Shown: positions 15,224 through 24,623, counted from the first letter of the stretch. The stretch: 64,000 nucleotides of DNA from Oscillibacter ruminantium GH1 (GCF_000307265.1 NZ_DF158898.1:62001-126000); one strand, 5' to 3'. Numbers and translations are program-made. The notes: a model not told the origin generated them from the sequence alone.

Positions 15224-16453
15224 ATGAAACCGATGAAACGCATTGCGGCGGGCATTCTGGCGCTGATGGTGATCTGCACGGCCGCGCTGCTGCCCCAGCC
15301 GGTAAGCGCCGTGACACAGGCGGATATTGACGCGCTGAAAGGCGATGCCTCCGACCTGACCAGCCAGAAAAAAGAGCTGGAGGCAAAGCTGTCGTCTCTG
15401 TCCGACGACAAGGCACAGGTCCTGAAGAAAAAGGAAGTGCTGGATCAGCAGATTGCCGTGCAGGTAAAGGAGATCAGCAACGTGGAGAGCCAGATTTCCA
15501 CCTATGCCGATCTGATTACCCAGACACAGGCGGAGCTGGTTGACGCGCAGGAGCGGGAAGCCGCCCAGTATGATTTGTTTTGCCACCGGGTGCGGGCCAT
15601 GGAGGAGGACGGGACCGTCAGCTATTGGTCCGTGCTCTTCAAGTCCGACAGTTTCACGGATCTTTTAGACCGGTTGGACGCGGTGAATGAAATCATGGAT
15701 GCCGATCAGGCGGTCATTGACCAGTTGAAGGCGCTTCAGGACGAAATTTCGGAGAAAGAAGCATCCCTGCAAACCTCCAAGTCCGAGGCAGAGGCGGCGA
15801 AAGCGGACCTGGTATCCAAGAAGTCCGCTCTGGAGCAGCAGCGCAAGCAGGCCAACCAGATGATTGCCCAGCTGGCTGCCAACGAGGAGGAGACAGAAGC
15901 CGCGATTGACGGAATGGAAGAAGAAGAGGAACGCATCCGAAATGAAATTCAGGAGTTGAGCCGAAAGCTGGCTGCACAACAGGCAGCCAACGGCCAATCC
16001 AGCCACTCGAATCCCGGCGGCTATATCTGGCCGGTGGACAGCCGGTACATTACCTCTACCGTGGGTGGCCGTGCCTCTCCCGGAGGAGTTGGCTCCACCA
16101 ATCACAAGGGCACCGATATCGGCCGGGTGGGCTATACCAGCCCCATCTATGCGTCCAAGGCCGGAACGGTCATTGTCTCTCAATACTCCAGATCCTATGG
16201 CAACTATGTTGCCATCTCCCACGGCAATGGAAACACAACCCTCTATGGGCATATGTCCAGTCGGAAGGTAGAGGTGGGGCAGTATGTCAATCAGGGAGAT
16301 GTGATCGGAATTACCGGCTCCACAGGCAACTCCACTGGGCCTCACCTGCACTTTGAGGTGGTGGAAAACGGCGTTCGAGTAAACCCCTTGAGCGACGGTG
16401 CGGCGCCCAAAATGGGTTATCTCAGCGGATATACCCTTTCGTCCAGCGCTTAA
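15224..16453 (+). CDS. murein hydrolase activator, coiled coil plus M23 (LytM) domain
   Basis: 409 residues from ATG 15224, with a GGAAAGGACGGAG site upstream. A cleavable signal peptide (ILALMVICTAALLPQPVSA) ends near residue 29. Residues about 32-265 are long heptad coiled coils rich in Glu/Lys/Gln, and residues about 270-400 form an M23 domain with HKGTDIG (first metal His and Asp) and TGPHLHFEV (catalytic HxH). The layout is that of PcsB, EnvC and CwlO-like proteins activated by FtsEX. Here the metal ligands appear intact, unlike EnvC, so it may itself cut peptidoglycan cross-links. Directly downstream of ftsEX and ended by the terminator at 16462. Confidence 0.9.
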   Translation: MKPMKRIAAGILALMVICTAALLPQPVSAVTQADIDALKGDASDLTSQKKELEAKLSSLSDDKAQVLKKKEVLDQQIAVQVKEISNVESQISTYADLITQTQAELVDAQEREAAQYDLFCHRVRAMEEDGTVSYWSVLFKSDSFTDLLDRLDAVNEIMDADQAVIDQLKALQDEISEKEASLQTSKSEAEAAKADLVSKKSALEQQRKQANQMIAQLAANEEETEAAIDGMEEEEERIRNEIQELSRKLAAQQAANGQSSHSNPGGYIWPVDSRYITSTVGGRASPGGVGSTNHKGTDIGRVGYTSPIYASKAGTVIVSQYSRSYGNYVAISHGNGNTTLYGHMSSRKVEVGQYVNQGDVIGITGSTGNSTGPHLHFEVVENGVRVNPLSDGAAPKMGYLSGYTLSSSA

Positions 16454-16461
16454 GCCACATA

Positions 16462-16505
16462 AAAAGTCCTCCTGTCCCATAGAAATGGGACGGGAGGGCT
16501 TTTGC
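16462..16505 (+). terminator. intrinsic terminator after the ftsEX operon
   Basis: AAAAGTCCTCCTGTCCCAT pairs with ATGGGACGGGAGGGCTTTT around AGAA, with A- and T-tracts on both sides. Confidence 0.85.
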
Positions 16506-16578
16506 GTCCGGTCACACGGCCCGCTCCGGCGCGGGGAAGTCCGCTCCGATTTTCCCACGGGATGGTAGGGAGGTTCGC

Positions 16579-17301
16579 ATGATTGGATTTGTGACATGGA
16601 CAGAGGAGAAAGCGCCCCGGCGGACGGAGGAGATAGCGGTCCTGCGGATGCGGTTTTGCGCGGTGAGCGTGTCGCGGCGGAAGAATACACCTGCGGCTAT
16701 TTTGCGCCGCCGGGCAGCCACCGCTGCGGGGAAGCTCCAAAAACTTGGCGTCACCCGCGCGGTGTTCCCCGAGGACTTTCCCTATGGGGCAATCTTTGCA
16801 AAACGGGGTATTTTACCGGTGGAGGTACTGCCGCTGTACCGCAGTCTTGCGGGGGAATGGCTCCGAGCGGCCCTTGCAGCCAAGGAGCTTTCCGGCGCGG
16901 CCACGGTGGCGGTGTGCGGTGATCGGCTTACGGGGGAGTTAGTGCGGACAGTGACGGAGCTGTGCCTGCGGTATCGGTACGTGCTGCTGGATATTCCCGA
17001 CGGCGGGGAGGAGCTGGCGCGCCAGCTGCGGCGGGAATTCGGCGTGTCACTGATTCTGCGTCCTGCCGCCGGACAGATCGCAGCGGCGGATGGCGTTTTG
17101 CTCTTTACCCCAAGGCCCGAATTGCGCGGCGGCGTGGTTCTGGCGCTGTATGATGGAACGGAAGTGCCAAAAGATGTGACGTTGACTCTGCCCGCGCTGG
17201 AGGACCGGCTGCCCGTTGGCTGCTGCCGGGAGCAGCTGCTTGCCGCGCTGTGCGGGGCGGGTGTGCTGCGGGCCGCGCAGATCGAGATGAAGGTGGACTG
17301 A
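16579..17301 (+). CDS. hypothetical protein
   Basis: 240 residues, not recognised. GGTAGGGAGGTTCGC gives a good ribosome binding site for ATG 16579. The first third is Arg-rich and basic. The middle has an alternating hydrophobic pattern (GAATVAVCGDRLTGELVRTV, then YRYVLLDIPDGGEELARQL) that suggests a Rossmann-like alpha/beta core. The end has LPVGCCREQLLAALCGAGVL with three cysteines. No signal peptide or transmembrane helix. It lies between the ftsEX terminator and an rRNA methyltransferase with its own promoter, so it is probably a single-gene unit. Possible role unknown. Confidence 0.6.
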   Translation: MIGFVTWTEEKAPRRTEEIAVLRMRFCAVSVSRRKNTPAAILRRRAATAAGKLQKLGVTRAVFPEDFPYGAIFAKRGILPVEVLPLYRSLAGEWLRAALAAKELSGAATVAVCGDRLTGELVRTVTELCLRYRYVLLDIPDGGEELARQLRREFGVSLILRPAAGQIAAADGVLLFTPRPELRGGVVLALYDGTEVPKDVTLTLPALEDRLPVGCCREQLLAALCGAGVLRAAQIEMKVD

Positions 17302-17443
17302 CATTCGCTTTGACGGAAAAGGTGCGCCGCATACGAATTTTTTCGCGGGCGGCGCGGCCTTTTCTTCTCCGCTTGCAACTGATTTTTCCTGAAACCGCAA
17401 TGGGCTGCCCCGTTTGGAGAGATTGCGTGTGGATGTAAAAGCG

Positions 17444-17472
17444 TTGACTTGAATCTTGCGGTGGCGTATGAT
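17444..17472 (+). promoter_or_regulatory. promoter ahead of the SpoU-family methyltransferase
   Basis: TTGACT (17444-17449), 17-base spacer, TATGAT (17467-17472) in an AT-rich stretch 80 bases before the gene. Confidence 0.6.
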
Positions 17473-17553
17473 ATACTCACTTTCGTATTAAAATTTGGAT
17501 TTGTATATTTAAATGTATCGGATCTGATTGAAAAAGAGGGGAGAAGGGAGAAT

Positions 17554-18321
17554 ATGGAGAAAATCACCAGTCGAAAAAATTCGCTCTGTCTTCAGATCCG
17601 AAAGCTGGCCGCGGACGGAAAATACCGCCGCGAGAGCGGCTGTTTCCTCTGCGACAGTCCCAAGCTGACGGAGGAAGCTCTCCGTTGGGCGCCGGAGACG
17701 GTGGATGCCGTGGTGATCACGCCGGGACAAGCTGTGGCCAATCTGCCGCCCAGTGTTCGGGTGGCGGAGGTACCGGAGGACGTTATGGCCTCCATCGCTC
17801 CCAGCAAAACGCCGCAGGGGGTTTTGGCCGTGTGCCGGACGCGGGGGACGCAGCTGCCGGAAAAACTGGACGGAAGCCGGTACGTGGTGCTGGACGGTGT
17901 GCAGGACCCCGGCAATGTGGGTACGATTCTTCGGACGGCGGACGCTTTCTGGGCGGACGGGCTGTTTCTGGTGAACGGCTGTGCCGATCTTTACCATCCC
18001 CGGACGCTGCGGGCCAGCATGGGCGCGGTGTTCCGCTGCCCGGTGTGGACCTGCGGCGCGGGAGAACTGTCCGCGCTGCTGAAAAAGAGCGGCGTGCCGT
18101 TGTACGGCGCGGCGCTGCGGGCGGATACCCGGGATATTCGGGACGTGGAGTATCTTCGGGCTGCCGCTGCCATTGGCAGCGAGGGACGTGGACTTTCCGA
18201 CGAGGTTTTGGCCCTTTGCGACGCAACGGTCAAAATTCCCATGAGTGACCACTGCGAATCTCTGAATGCGGCGGCGGCGGCCGCCGCGCTGCTGTGGGAG
18301 ATGGCGCGGAGCCGAAGGTAA
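17554..18321 (+). CDS. RNA 2'-O-ribose methyltransferase, SpoU/TrmH family
   Basis: 255 residues from ATG 17554; GAAGGGAG lies just upstream. The N-terminal 100 residues form the substrate-binding domain typical of RlmB/TsnR-like proteins (SRKNSLCLQIRKLAADGKYRRESGCFLCDSPKL). The SPOUT knot follows with three motifs: DGVQDPGNVGTILRTADAF, AAAIGSEGRGLSDEVL, and MSDHCESLNAAAAAA. These bind S-adenosylmethionine and the substrate ribose. The target rRNA or tRNA position cannot be read from sequence. The stop is 12 bases ahead of the dprA start, so the two are probably cotranscribed. Confidence 0.88.
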   Translation: MEKITSRKNSLCLQIRKLAADGKYRRESGCFLCDSPKLTEEALRWAPETVDAVVITPGQAVANLPPSVRVAEVPEDVMASIAPSKTPQGVLAVCRTRGTQLPEKLDGSRYVVLDGVQDPGNVGTILRTADAFWADGLFLVNGCADLYHPRTLRASMGAVFRCPVWTCGAGELSALLKKSGVPLYGAALRADTRDIRDVEYLRAAAAIGSEGRGLSDEVLALCDATVKIPMSDHCESLNAAAAAAALLWEMARSRR

Positions 18322-18333
18322 GGAGGGACGTAC

Positions 18334-19512
18334 ATGTCCATGTTGAAATACTGGGTGTGGCTCTCGGAGCTTGCCGGCCTCGGGAATCAGACCCGGCTTG
18401 CGCTTTTGGAGCATTTCAACACGCCGGAGGATGTCTATTATGCCGACGAAGGTGAAATTCTGCTGACCGAGGGTATGACTCGGCGGGAGGCGGATGCGCT
18501 GAAAGCAAAGGACCTGACCGAAGCGGAGAAAATTCTGGCCGACTGTGAGCGCTTGGAACTTCAAGTCCTGACGCTTCGTGACGCGGCCTATCCCGTTCGG
18601 CTCAGAAGCATTTACGATCCGCCCTGCCTGCTGTATCTCCGGGGCCGGCTTCCTGAAGTGGACGAGCTGCCCGCCGTTGCCGTGGTGGGGACGCGCAAGG
18701 CGTCGCCCTACGGTATCCGCTGCGCGGAGGACTTAGCCTTTGGGCTGGCAGACGCGGGGGCACTGGTGGTCACGGGTCTTGCCCGGGGCATCGACTCTAT
18801 GGCGGCGCAGGGCGCTTTGCGGGCTGGCGGAACGGTGATCGGCGTGCTGGGTGGCGGCGTGGACGTGATCTACCCCAAGGAAAACGGCTGGCTCTATGAC
18901 GACGTGGCCGCCGCGGGATGCCTGATCTCGGAGTATCCGCCGGGTACGGAGCCGCTCCCGGCTCACTTTCCCATTCGCAACCGCATCATGTCCGGACTGA
19001 GCGTTGCCGCGCTGGTGGTGGAAGCTCCGGTGCGCAGCGGGGCGCTCATTACCGCCGGAATGGCGCTGGATCAGGGGCGGGATGTGTTTGCCGTCCCCGG
19101 CCCGATTTACGCGGAAAACAGCAAGGGCTGCAACCGTCTGATCCGGGACGGCGCGGGCGTGGCGGCGGAGCCGTGGGACATTTTACGGGATTACGAGGCC
19201 CAATTCCCGGGCAAACTGCGTGGAACGACCCGTTCCGCTCCGGGGCCGCTGGAAACTCAGCCTGGTCAAATGGTGGAAACCGCCGAACCGGCAATGCCGT
19301 CCCTCTCATTAAAGGGCGCGGGACTGACCGACGACCAGATTCTTCTTCTGCGCACCCTGACGGATCAGCCCATGCTGACGGACGACTTAATTGAGCTGAC
19401 GGAGCTGCCCACCCGACGAGTGCTCTCCGCGCTGACCATGCTGGAAATCGACCAATATGTGACGCAGTGCAGCGGAAAACGCTATATGCGCGCTGTAACG
19501 CTTTCTGAATAA
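18334..19512 (+). CDS. dprA: DNA-processing protein DprA
   Basis: 392 residues. N-terminal HhH/SAM-like region (1-90), Rossmann-type DprA core (about 105-310: VVGTRKASPYG, TGLARGIDSMAAQGAL, EYPPGTEPLPAHFPIRNRIMSGLS), and a C-terminal winged-helix DML1 region (about 330-390). AAGGAGGGACGTAC precedes the ATG. DprA loads RecA on incoming single-stranded DNA in transformation; in organisms without known competence its gene still neighbours topA, as here. Linked with the methyltransferase upstream and topA 38 bases downstream. Confidence 0.95.
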   Translation: MSMLKYWVWLSELAGLGNQTRLALLEHFNTPEDVYYADEGEILLTEGMTRREADALKAKDLTEAEKILADCERLELQVLTLRDAAYPVRLRSIYDPPCLLYLRGRLPEVDELPAVAVVGTRKASPYGIRCAEDLAFGLADAGALVVTGLARGIDSMAAQGALRAGGTVIGVLGGGVDVIYPKENGWLYDDVAAAGCLISEYPPGTEPLPAHFPIRNRIMSGLSVAALVVEAPVRSGALITAGMALDQGRDVFAVPGPIYAENSKGCNRLIRDGAGVAAEPWDILRDYEAQFPGKLRGTTRSAPGPLETQPGQMVETAEPAMPSLSLKGAGLTDDQILLLRTLTDQPMLTDDLIELTELPTRRVLSALTMLEIDQYVTQCSGKRYMRAVTLSE

Positions 19513-19550
19513 ATTTTTACTTTGATCCCCGCAAAGTTTTGGAGGTAACT

Positions 19551-22082
19551 ATGGCAAAGCAGAGCCTGGTCATCGTGGAATCTCCCGCGAAGGCCAAGAC
19601 CATTGAAAAGTATCTGGGAAAGGATTTCCGCGTGAAGGCCTCCATGGGCCATCTGCGGGATCTGCCCAAGAGCACGCTGGGCGTGGACGTGGAGAACGAC
19701 TTCGACCCGGTGTACCAGCCCATCAAGGGCAAGGAAGACATTATCAGCGATCTCAAAAAATCCGCCAAAGCGGCGGATACCGTGTACCTCGCGACCGACC
19801 CGGACCGCGAGGGCGAAGCCATTTCTTGGCACTTAAAGCAGCTTTTAAATCTTCCGGACAGCAAGACCCACCGCGTGACTTTTAACGAGATCACAAAAAA
19901 GGTGGTGCAGGAGTCCATTCAGGAGCCGCGGGACATCGACCAGAATCTGGTGGACGCCCAGCAGGCCCGGCGTATTTTAGATCGAATTGTGGGCTATCAG
20001 CTCAGTCCGCTCCTCTGGAAAAAGGTCCGCCGGGGCCTTTCCGCGGGACGGGTGCAGTCGGTTGCCACCCGCATGGTGGATGACCGCGAGCGGGAGATCG
20101 AGGCGTTCACGCCGGAGGAATATTGGACGCTGGACGCGATTCTACGCAGCGACGACGTGAAGCGGACGGAATTTACCGCCCATTACCACGGGCGGGACGG
20201 CAAAAAGGCAGAACTGAAATCCGCCGAAGAGGTGGAAGCCGTGGTAGAGGAGTCCAAGAATCAGGCGTTCGCCGTCAAGTCCGTGAAACGGACCGACAAG
20301 CAGCGCAGCCCGTCGCCTCCGTTTACCACCTCCACGCTTCAGCAGGACGCGTCCCGGAAACTGAGCATGACACCCCGGCGCACCATGGCCATCGCCCAGC
20401 AGCTCTATGAAGGCGTGGACATTGCGGGCGAGGGAACGGTGGGTCTGATTACCTATATGAGAACCGACTCCCTGCGTATCAGCGAGGAGGCGCTGGCCTC
20501 CGCCAAGAACTTTATTCTTGGCCGGTACGGCAAGGATTACTATCCCGCCCAGACCCGGCACTACAAGGCCAAGGCCAACGCGCAGGACGCCCATGAAGCC
20601 ATCCGACCCAGCAACGTGACCTTAACGCCGGAGCAGGTGAAGGGTGACCTTACCGGGGAGCAGTACCGGCTGTATAAGCTGATCTGGAGCCGCTTTTTGG
20701 CCAGTCAGATGGAAAACGCCGTGTACGACAGCGTGTCTGTGGACATCGCGGCGGGGGTGCATATTTTCCGTGCCACCGCATCGGGCCTGAAATTTGCGGG
20801 CTATACCGCCGTTTACGAAGAGGGCAAAGACGAGGACAAAGAGGAAAAGGAATCTCCCCTGCCCGCTTTACGGGAGGGCCAGCCGCTGGATCTGAAGGAA
20901 TTTAAGCGCGACCAGCACTTTACCCAGCCTCCCGCCCACTATACCGATGCCACCCTCATCCGCGCCATGGAAGAGCAGGGGATCGGCCGTCCCTCTACCT
21001 ATGCGCCCACCGTGTCCACCATCATCGACCGGGAATACGTGATTAAAGAGGGCAAGTACCTCAAGATCACGAATCTGGGCCGGGTGGTGACGGAGCTGAT
21101 GAAACAGCGTTTCTCCGACATCGCGGACCTTCAGTTCACTGCCCACATGGAGCAGAAGCTGGACTCTGTGGAGGAGGGGAAGACCCCCTGGAAAAACGTT
21201 CTGCGGGATTTCTATGGCGATTTTGACAAGAGTCTCAAGGATGCGGAGACGGCTCTGGAGGGTACCCGCATCAAGGTGCCTGACGAGGTCAGCGAGGAGA
21301 TCTGCCCGGAGTGCGGGCGGAATCTGGTGGTAAAATCCGGCCGGTTCGGTCGCTTTTTGGCCTGCCCGGGCTATCCGGACTGTAGCTTTACCATGCCGCT
21401 GGTGGTGGTGATGCCGGGCCGGTGCCCAAAGTGCGGCGGACGGATCATGAAGCGCACCGGCGTGAGCAAAAAGACCAACAAGCAGTATAATTACTATTGT
21501 TGTGAGCATCGCAGTGCCAAGGATGAGTCCGCCAAGTGCGACTTTATGACTTGGGACGTACCGGTAAAGGACGACTGCCCGGTGTGCGGACAAACCATGT
21601 TCAAGCGGTCGGGCCGGGGCTATAAGCGGCCCTACTGTGTGAATCCCGCCTGCTCCAATTTCCTGCCGGAGGATCAGCGGGGTTACACCAAGAAGAAAAC
21701 CGACGAGGGCGGCGAAACGGCCACGGAGACTTTGGAGTCTGCGGAAGAGTCTGCCGCGAAGAAGGCGGCGGCGAAAAAGCCTGCCGCCAAAAGGACAGCC
21801 GCAAAGACGGCGAAGCCCGCTAAGACGACCAAAACCACAAAGGCGACAAAGGCGGCGGACCCCGCCGATGGAACTGCGGCGGTCAAAAAACCGGCTGCGA
21901 AGGCTGCGGCAAAGGCGACGAAGACCGTTAAAACAGCCAAAACCACCAAGGCGACAAAGGCGGCGGACTCCGCCGACGGAACTGCGGCGGCTAAAAAGAC
22001 GACTACGAAGACTGCGGCCTCGAAACCTGCCGCAAAAAAGCCCGCTCCGAAGAAAGCGGCGGCAAAAAAGAAAGAAGACTAA
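19551..22082 (+). CDS. topA: DNA topoisomerase I with basic Lys/Ala-rich tail
   Basis: 843 residues from ATG 19551, with GGAGG six bases before. Toprim domain at the start (MAKQSLVIVESPAKAKTIEKYLG; ATDPDREGEAISWHL), then the type IA core with the active-site Tyr302 in GLITYMRTDSLR. Three C-terminal zinc ribbons follow (CPECG...CPGYPDC, CPKCGG...CC, CPVCGQ...CVNPAC). The last 110 residues are an unstructured Lys/Ala/Thr tail, resembling histone H1-like tails, with a 36-residue internal repeat. The enzyme relaxes negative supercoils; the tail probably adds DNA affinity. Shadow frames inside this gene are not genes. Confidence 0.95.
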   Translation: MAKQSLVIVESPAKAKTIEKYLGKDFRVKASMGHLRDLPKSTLGVDVENDFDPVYQPIKGKEDIISDLKKSAKAADTVYLATDPDREGEAISWHLKQLLNLPDSKTHRVTFNEITKKVVQESIQEPRDIDQNLVDAQQARRILDRIVGYQLSPLLWKKVRRGLSAGRVQSVATRMVDDREREIEAFTPEEYWTLDAILRSDDVKRTEFTAHYHGRDGKKAELKSAEEVEAVVEESKNQAFAVKSVKRTDKQRSPSPPFTTSTLQQDASRKLSMTPRRTMAIAQQLYEGVDIAGEGTVGLITYMRTDSLRISEEALASAKNFILGRYGKDYYPAQTRHYKAKANAQDAHEAIRPSNVTLTPEQVKGDLTGEQYRLYKLIWSRFLASQMENAVYDSVSVDIAAGVHIFRATASGLKFAGYTAVYEEGKDEDKEEKESPLPALREGQPLDLKEFKRDQHFTQPPAHYTDATLIRAMEEQGIGRPSTYAPTVSTIIDREYVIKEGKYLKITNLGRVVTELMKQRFSDIADLQFTAHMEQKLDSVEEGKTPWKNVLRDFYGDFDKSLKDAETALEGTRIKVPDEVSEEICPECGRNLVVKSGRFGRFLACPGYPDCSFTMPLVVVMPGRCPKCGGRIMKRTGVSKKTNKQYNYYCCEHRSAKDESAKCDFMTWDVPVKDDCPVCGQTMFKRSGRGYKRPYCVNPACSNFLPEDQRGYTKKKTDEGGETATETLESAEESAAKKAAAKKPAAKRTAAKTAKPAKTTKTTKATKAADPADGTAAVKKPAAKAAAKATKTVKTAKTTKATKAADSADGTAAAKKTTTKTAASKPAAKKPAPKKAAAKKKED
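21831..21890 (+). repeat. topA tail repeat, copy 1
   Basis: A 60-base direct repeat in frame; copy 2 starts 108 bases (36 codons) later. Each encodes TTKATKAAD, P or S, ADGTAA and basic residues. Confidence 0.85.
21939..21998 (+). repeat. topA tail repeat, copy 2
   Basis: Matches 21831-21890 with a few substitutions. Because the repeat unit is a whole number of codons, slippage would change tail length without a frameshift. Confidence 0.85.
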
Positions 22083-22154
22083 TCTGCCTCTCGCGCCGCC
22101 AAGGCGTGAAATTCCCGTTCACCCTGAGGGGAGAGCATCCGAAAGGACACATTC

Positions 22155-23462
22155 ATGAAAGTATCAGTCATCGGCGCCGGCCTTGCCGGCAGTGAAGCAG
22201 CATGGCAGCTGGCCCAGCGGGGTATTCAGGTAACGCTCTATGAGATGAAGCCCGAAAAGCGGACGCCCGCCCATGTGACGAACGATTTCGCGGAGCTGTG
22301 CTGTTCCAACTCCCTGCGCAGCGACCAGCTGGAAAATGCCGTGGGGCTATTAAAAGAGGAGCTGCGGCGGCTGGGTTCCCTCATCATGACCTGCGCGGAC
22401 GCCACCCGCGTGGAGGCAGGCGGCGCGCTGGCGGTGGATCGCAACGGATTTTCCGCCATGGTAACGAAGAAAATTCGGAGCTGCCCCAATATTACCATAG
22501 TCCCCGGCGAGGTGACGGATTTGGCGGAGGGCGAGGTGCTGGTGGCCTCCGGCCCCCTGACCTCCGACGCGCTGGCCCAGCGGCTGCAAGAGCTTTTAGG
22601 CGCGGACACCGCTCTGCATTTTTACGATGCCGCCGCCCCGCTGATCGCGGCGGACAGCGTGGATATGAACTCCGCGTGGATGGGCAGCCGGTATGACAAG
22701 GGAACGGCGGATTACGCCAACTGCCCTATGACGCAGGCGGAGTATGACGCGTTTTGGCAGGCGTTGACCACCGCGGAGGAGGCCCCCGTTCACGGGTTCG
22801 AGGATCAAAAGGTGTTCGAGGGCTGTATGCCGGTGGAGGTCATGGCCCGCCGGGGCCACGACACGCTGCTGTACGGCCCCCTGAAGCCCCGCGGCTTGGA
22901 CGATCCTCGAACGGGCCGCTGGCCCTATGCGGTGGTGCAGCTGCGCCGGGACAATTCCGACGGCAGTGTCTACAATCTGGTGGGCTTTCAGACCCATTTG
23001 AAGTTCCCGGAGCAAAAGCGGGTGTTCTCCATGATCCCCGCTCTGCGCAACGCGGAATTTTTGCGGTACGGGGTCATGCACCGCAATACATTTTTGGATT
23101 CTCCCCGCCTGCTGGACCGGTATTACCGGATGAAAAAGGAACCGCGCGTTGCCTTTGCCGGACAGATGACCGGCGTGGAGGGGTATGTGGAGTCCTGCGC
23201 CAGCGGATATCTGGCCGCGGTGGAGCTTTCCCGGCGGCTGCGGGATCTGCCGCCGCTGGATTTTCCCAGGGAGACTGCCATCGGGGCACTGGGACTTTAT
23301 ATCAGCGACACCGCCGTCACGGTGTTTCAGCCCATGAATATTAATTTCGGCATCATGCCGCCTTTGGACCATCGGGTCAAGGGAAAACGCGACAAGAATG
23401 CGGAGCTATCCCGCCGGTCACTGGAAATCGTGAACGGTATGCGGGAAGAGACGCTCCGGTAA
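22155..23462 (+). CDS. trmFO: methylenetetrahydrofolate-tRNA-(uracil-5-)-methyltransferase TrmFO
   Basis: 435 residues, the normal size. FAD-binding GxGxxG at the very start (VIGAGLAGSEAAWQL), then the family signature CCSNSLRSDQLENAVGLLKEE. The end carries GNMNFGI-like text (QPMNINFGIMPPL) and an FAD-contacting VEGYVESCASG. It makes m5U54 in the T-loop of tRNA using methylene-THF as carbon donor and FADH2 as reductant, as in most Gram-positives that lack TrmA. AAAGGA is eight bases before ATG 22155. It follows topA, as is usual in Firmicutes. Confidence 0.96.
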   Translation: MKVSVIGAGLAGSEAAWQLAQRGIQVTLYEMKPEKRTPAHVTNDFAELCCSNSLRSDQLENAVGLLKEELRRLGSLIMTCADATRVEAGGALAVDRNGFSAMVTKKIRSCPNITIVPGEVTDLAEGEVLVASGPLTSDALAQRLQELLGADTALHFYDAAAPLIAADSVDMNSAWMGSRYDKGTADYANCPMTQAEYDAFWQALTTAEEAPVHGFEDQKVFEGCMPVEVMARRGHDTLLYGPLKPRGLDDPRTGRWPYAVVQLRRDNSDGSVYNLVGFQTHLKFPEQKRVFSMIPALRNAEFLRYGVMHRNTFLDSPRLLDRYYRMKKEPRVAFAGQMTGVEGYVESCASGYLAAVELSRRLRDLPPLDFPRETAIGALGLYISDTAVTVFQPMNINFGIMPPLDHRVKGKRDKNAELSRRSLEIVNGMREETLR

Positions 23463-23520
23463 ACAGATTTTTGCGTGTCGCAGGGCATTCCCTCGGGGCG
23501 CAGCGAAAGGGATGGGCTAT

Positions 23521-24552
23521 ATGAAAATCATCGTAGATGCCATGGGCGGAGACAACGCCCCGATTGAGATCGTGAAGGGGGCGCTGGCTGCCCACAAAGC
23601 GTATGGCACAGAGATCGTGCTGGTGGGCCGGGCCGCGCAGGTGCTCAAAGCTGTGGAGGACTGCGGCGAGAAAACGCTGTCCGCCGGGGTGGAGATCCGA
23701 GATGCCAGCGAGGTGGTGGAGATCGCGGACGATCCTGCCACGGCATTTAAAAAGAAGAAGGATTCGTCCCTGACCGTGGGGCTGAACATGCTAAAGGACG
23801 GGCTGGGAGACGGATTCGTCTCCGCCGGCTCCACCGGCGCACTTCTCTCCGGGGCAACGCTCGTGGTCAAGCGCATCCGGGGTATCCGCCGGGCGGCGCT
23901 GTGCCCCCAAATTCCCGTGCTGGGAGGCCGCGCCGTGCTGTGCGATGCGGGGGCCAATGCGGAATGTACGCCGGAATACCTGCTGCAATTCGCGTTTCTG
24001 GGCAGTTACTATGCCCACCGGGTCATGGGCGTGGAAAAGCCCCGGGTGGGTCTTTTGAATATCGGCGCGGAGAGCGAAAAGGGCGATACGCTGCGCCATG
24101 AGACGTATGCCGTGCTGGATCGGGCGGGCCAAGCGGGACGCATCCATTTTATCGGCAATATCGAAGCGTCCGACGCCATGCTTGGCGGGACGGACGTGAT
24201 CGTGACGGATGGATTCTCCGGAAACGTGATGCTCAAATCGCTGGAAGGCACGGCGAAGTTCATGTCCAAGGAGCTGAAGTCCATGTTCCTCTCCGGCACG
24301 AAAACGAAGCTGGCCGCTGTGCTGATGAAGGAGCAGATGGCCGGATTCAAACGGATGATGGACCCCGGCGAGGTGGGTGGCACGCCGTTTCTCGGCATCA
24401 CCAAGCCGGTCATCAAGGCCCATGGCGGGTCTGACGCCAAGGCGATTCAAAACGCGGTGCGTCAGGCCGCGGAATTTGCCAAGAGCGGCTTTATCGCGGA
24501 TGTGGAATCCAATATTGAGGCCATGAAATTGGATATGATAGAAAAAATCTGA
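23521..24552 (+). CDS. plsX: phosphate acyltransferase PlsX
   Basis: 343 residues from ATG 23521, giving the family start MKIIVDAMGGDNAP; an in-frame ATG three codons earlier is possible. Other family text: FVSAGSTGALLSGA near residue 100, DAGANAECTPEYLLQFA near 140 and VTDGFSGNVMLKSLEG near 230. PlsX moves acyl groups from acyl-ACP to phosphate, making acyl-phosphate for PlsY, the first step of phospholipid synthesis in Gram-positives. acpP and rnc follow in the same direction. Confidence 0.95.
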   Translation: MKIIVDAMGGDNAPIEIVKGALAAHKAYGTEIVLVGRAAQVLKAVEDCGEKTLSAGVEIRDASEVVEIADDPATAFKKKKDSSLTVGLNMLKDGLGDGFVSAGSTGALLSGATLVVKRIRGIRRAALCPQIPVLGGRAVLCDAGANAECTPEYLLQFAFLGSYYAHRVMGVEKPRVGLLNIGAESEKGDTLRHETYAVLDRAGQAGRIHFIGNIEASDAMLGGTDVIVTDGFSGNVMLKSLEGTAKFMSKELKSMFLSGTKTKLAAVLMKEQMAGFKRMMDPGEVGGTPFLGITKPVIKAHGGSDAKAIQNAVRQAAEFAKSGFIADVESNIEAMKLDMIEKI

Positions 24553-24623
24553 TATCCTATTGACAGAAATGCGGCTCTGCCGTATGATTACTCCAACAAC
24601 GTGAGACCTGAGGGGTGACTGGT

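Noticed and set aside
21752-22080. Regular repeats in the topA 3' end as a CRISPR-like or mobile repeat
   Set aside because: The repeats are in frame, protein-coding and only two copies; they are a basic protein tail.
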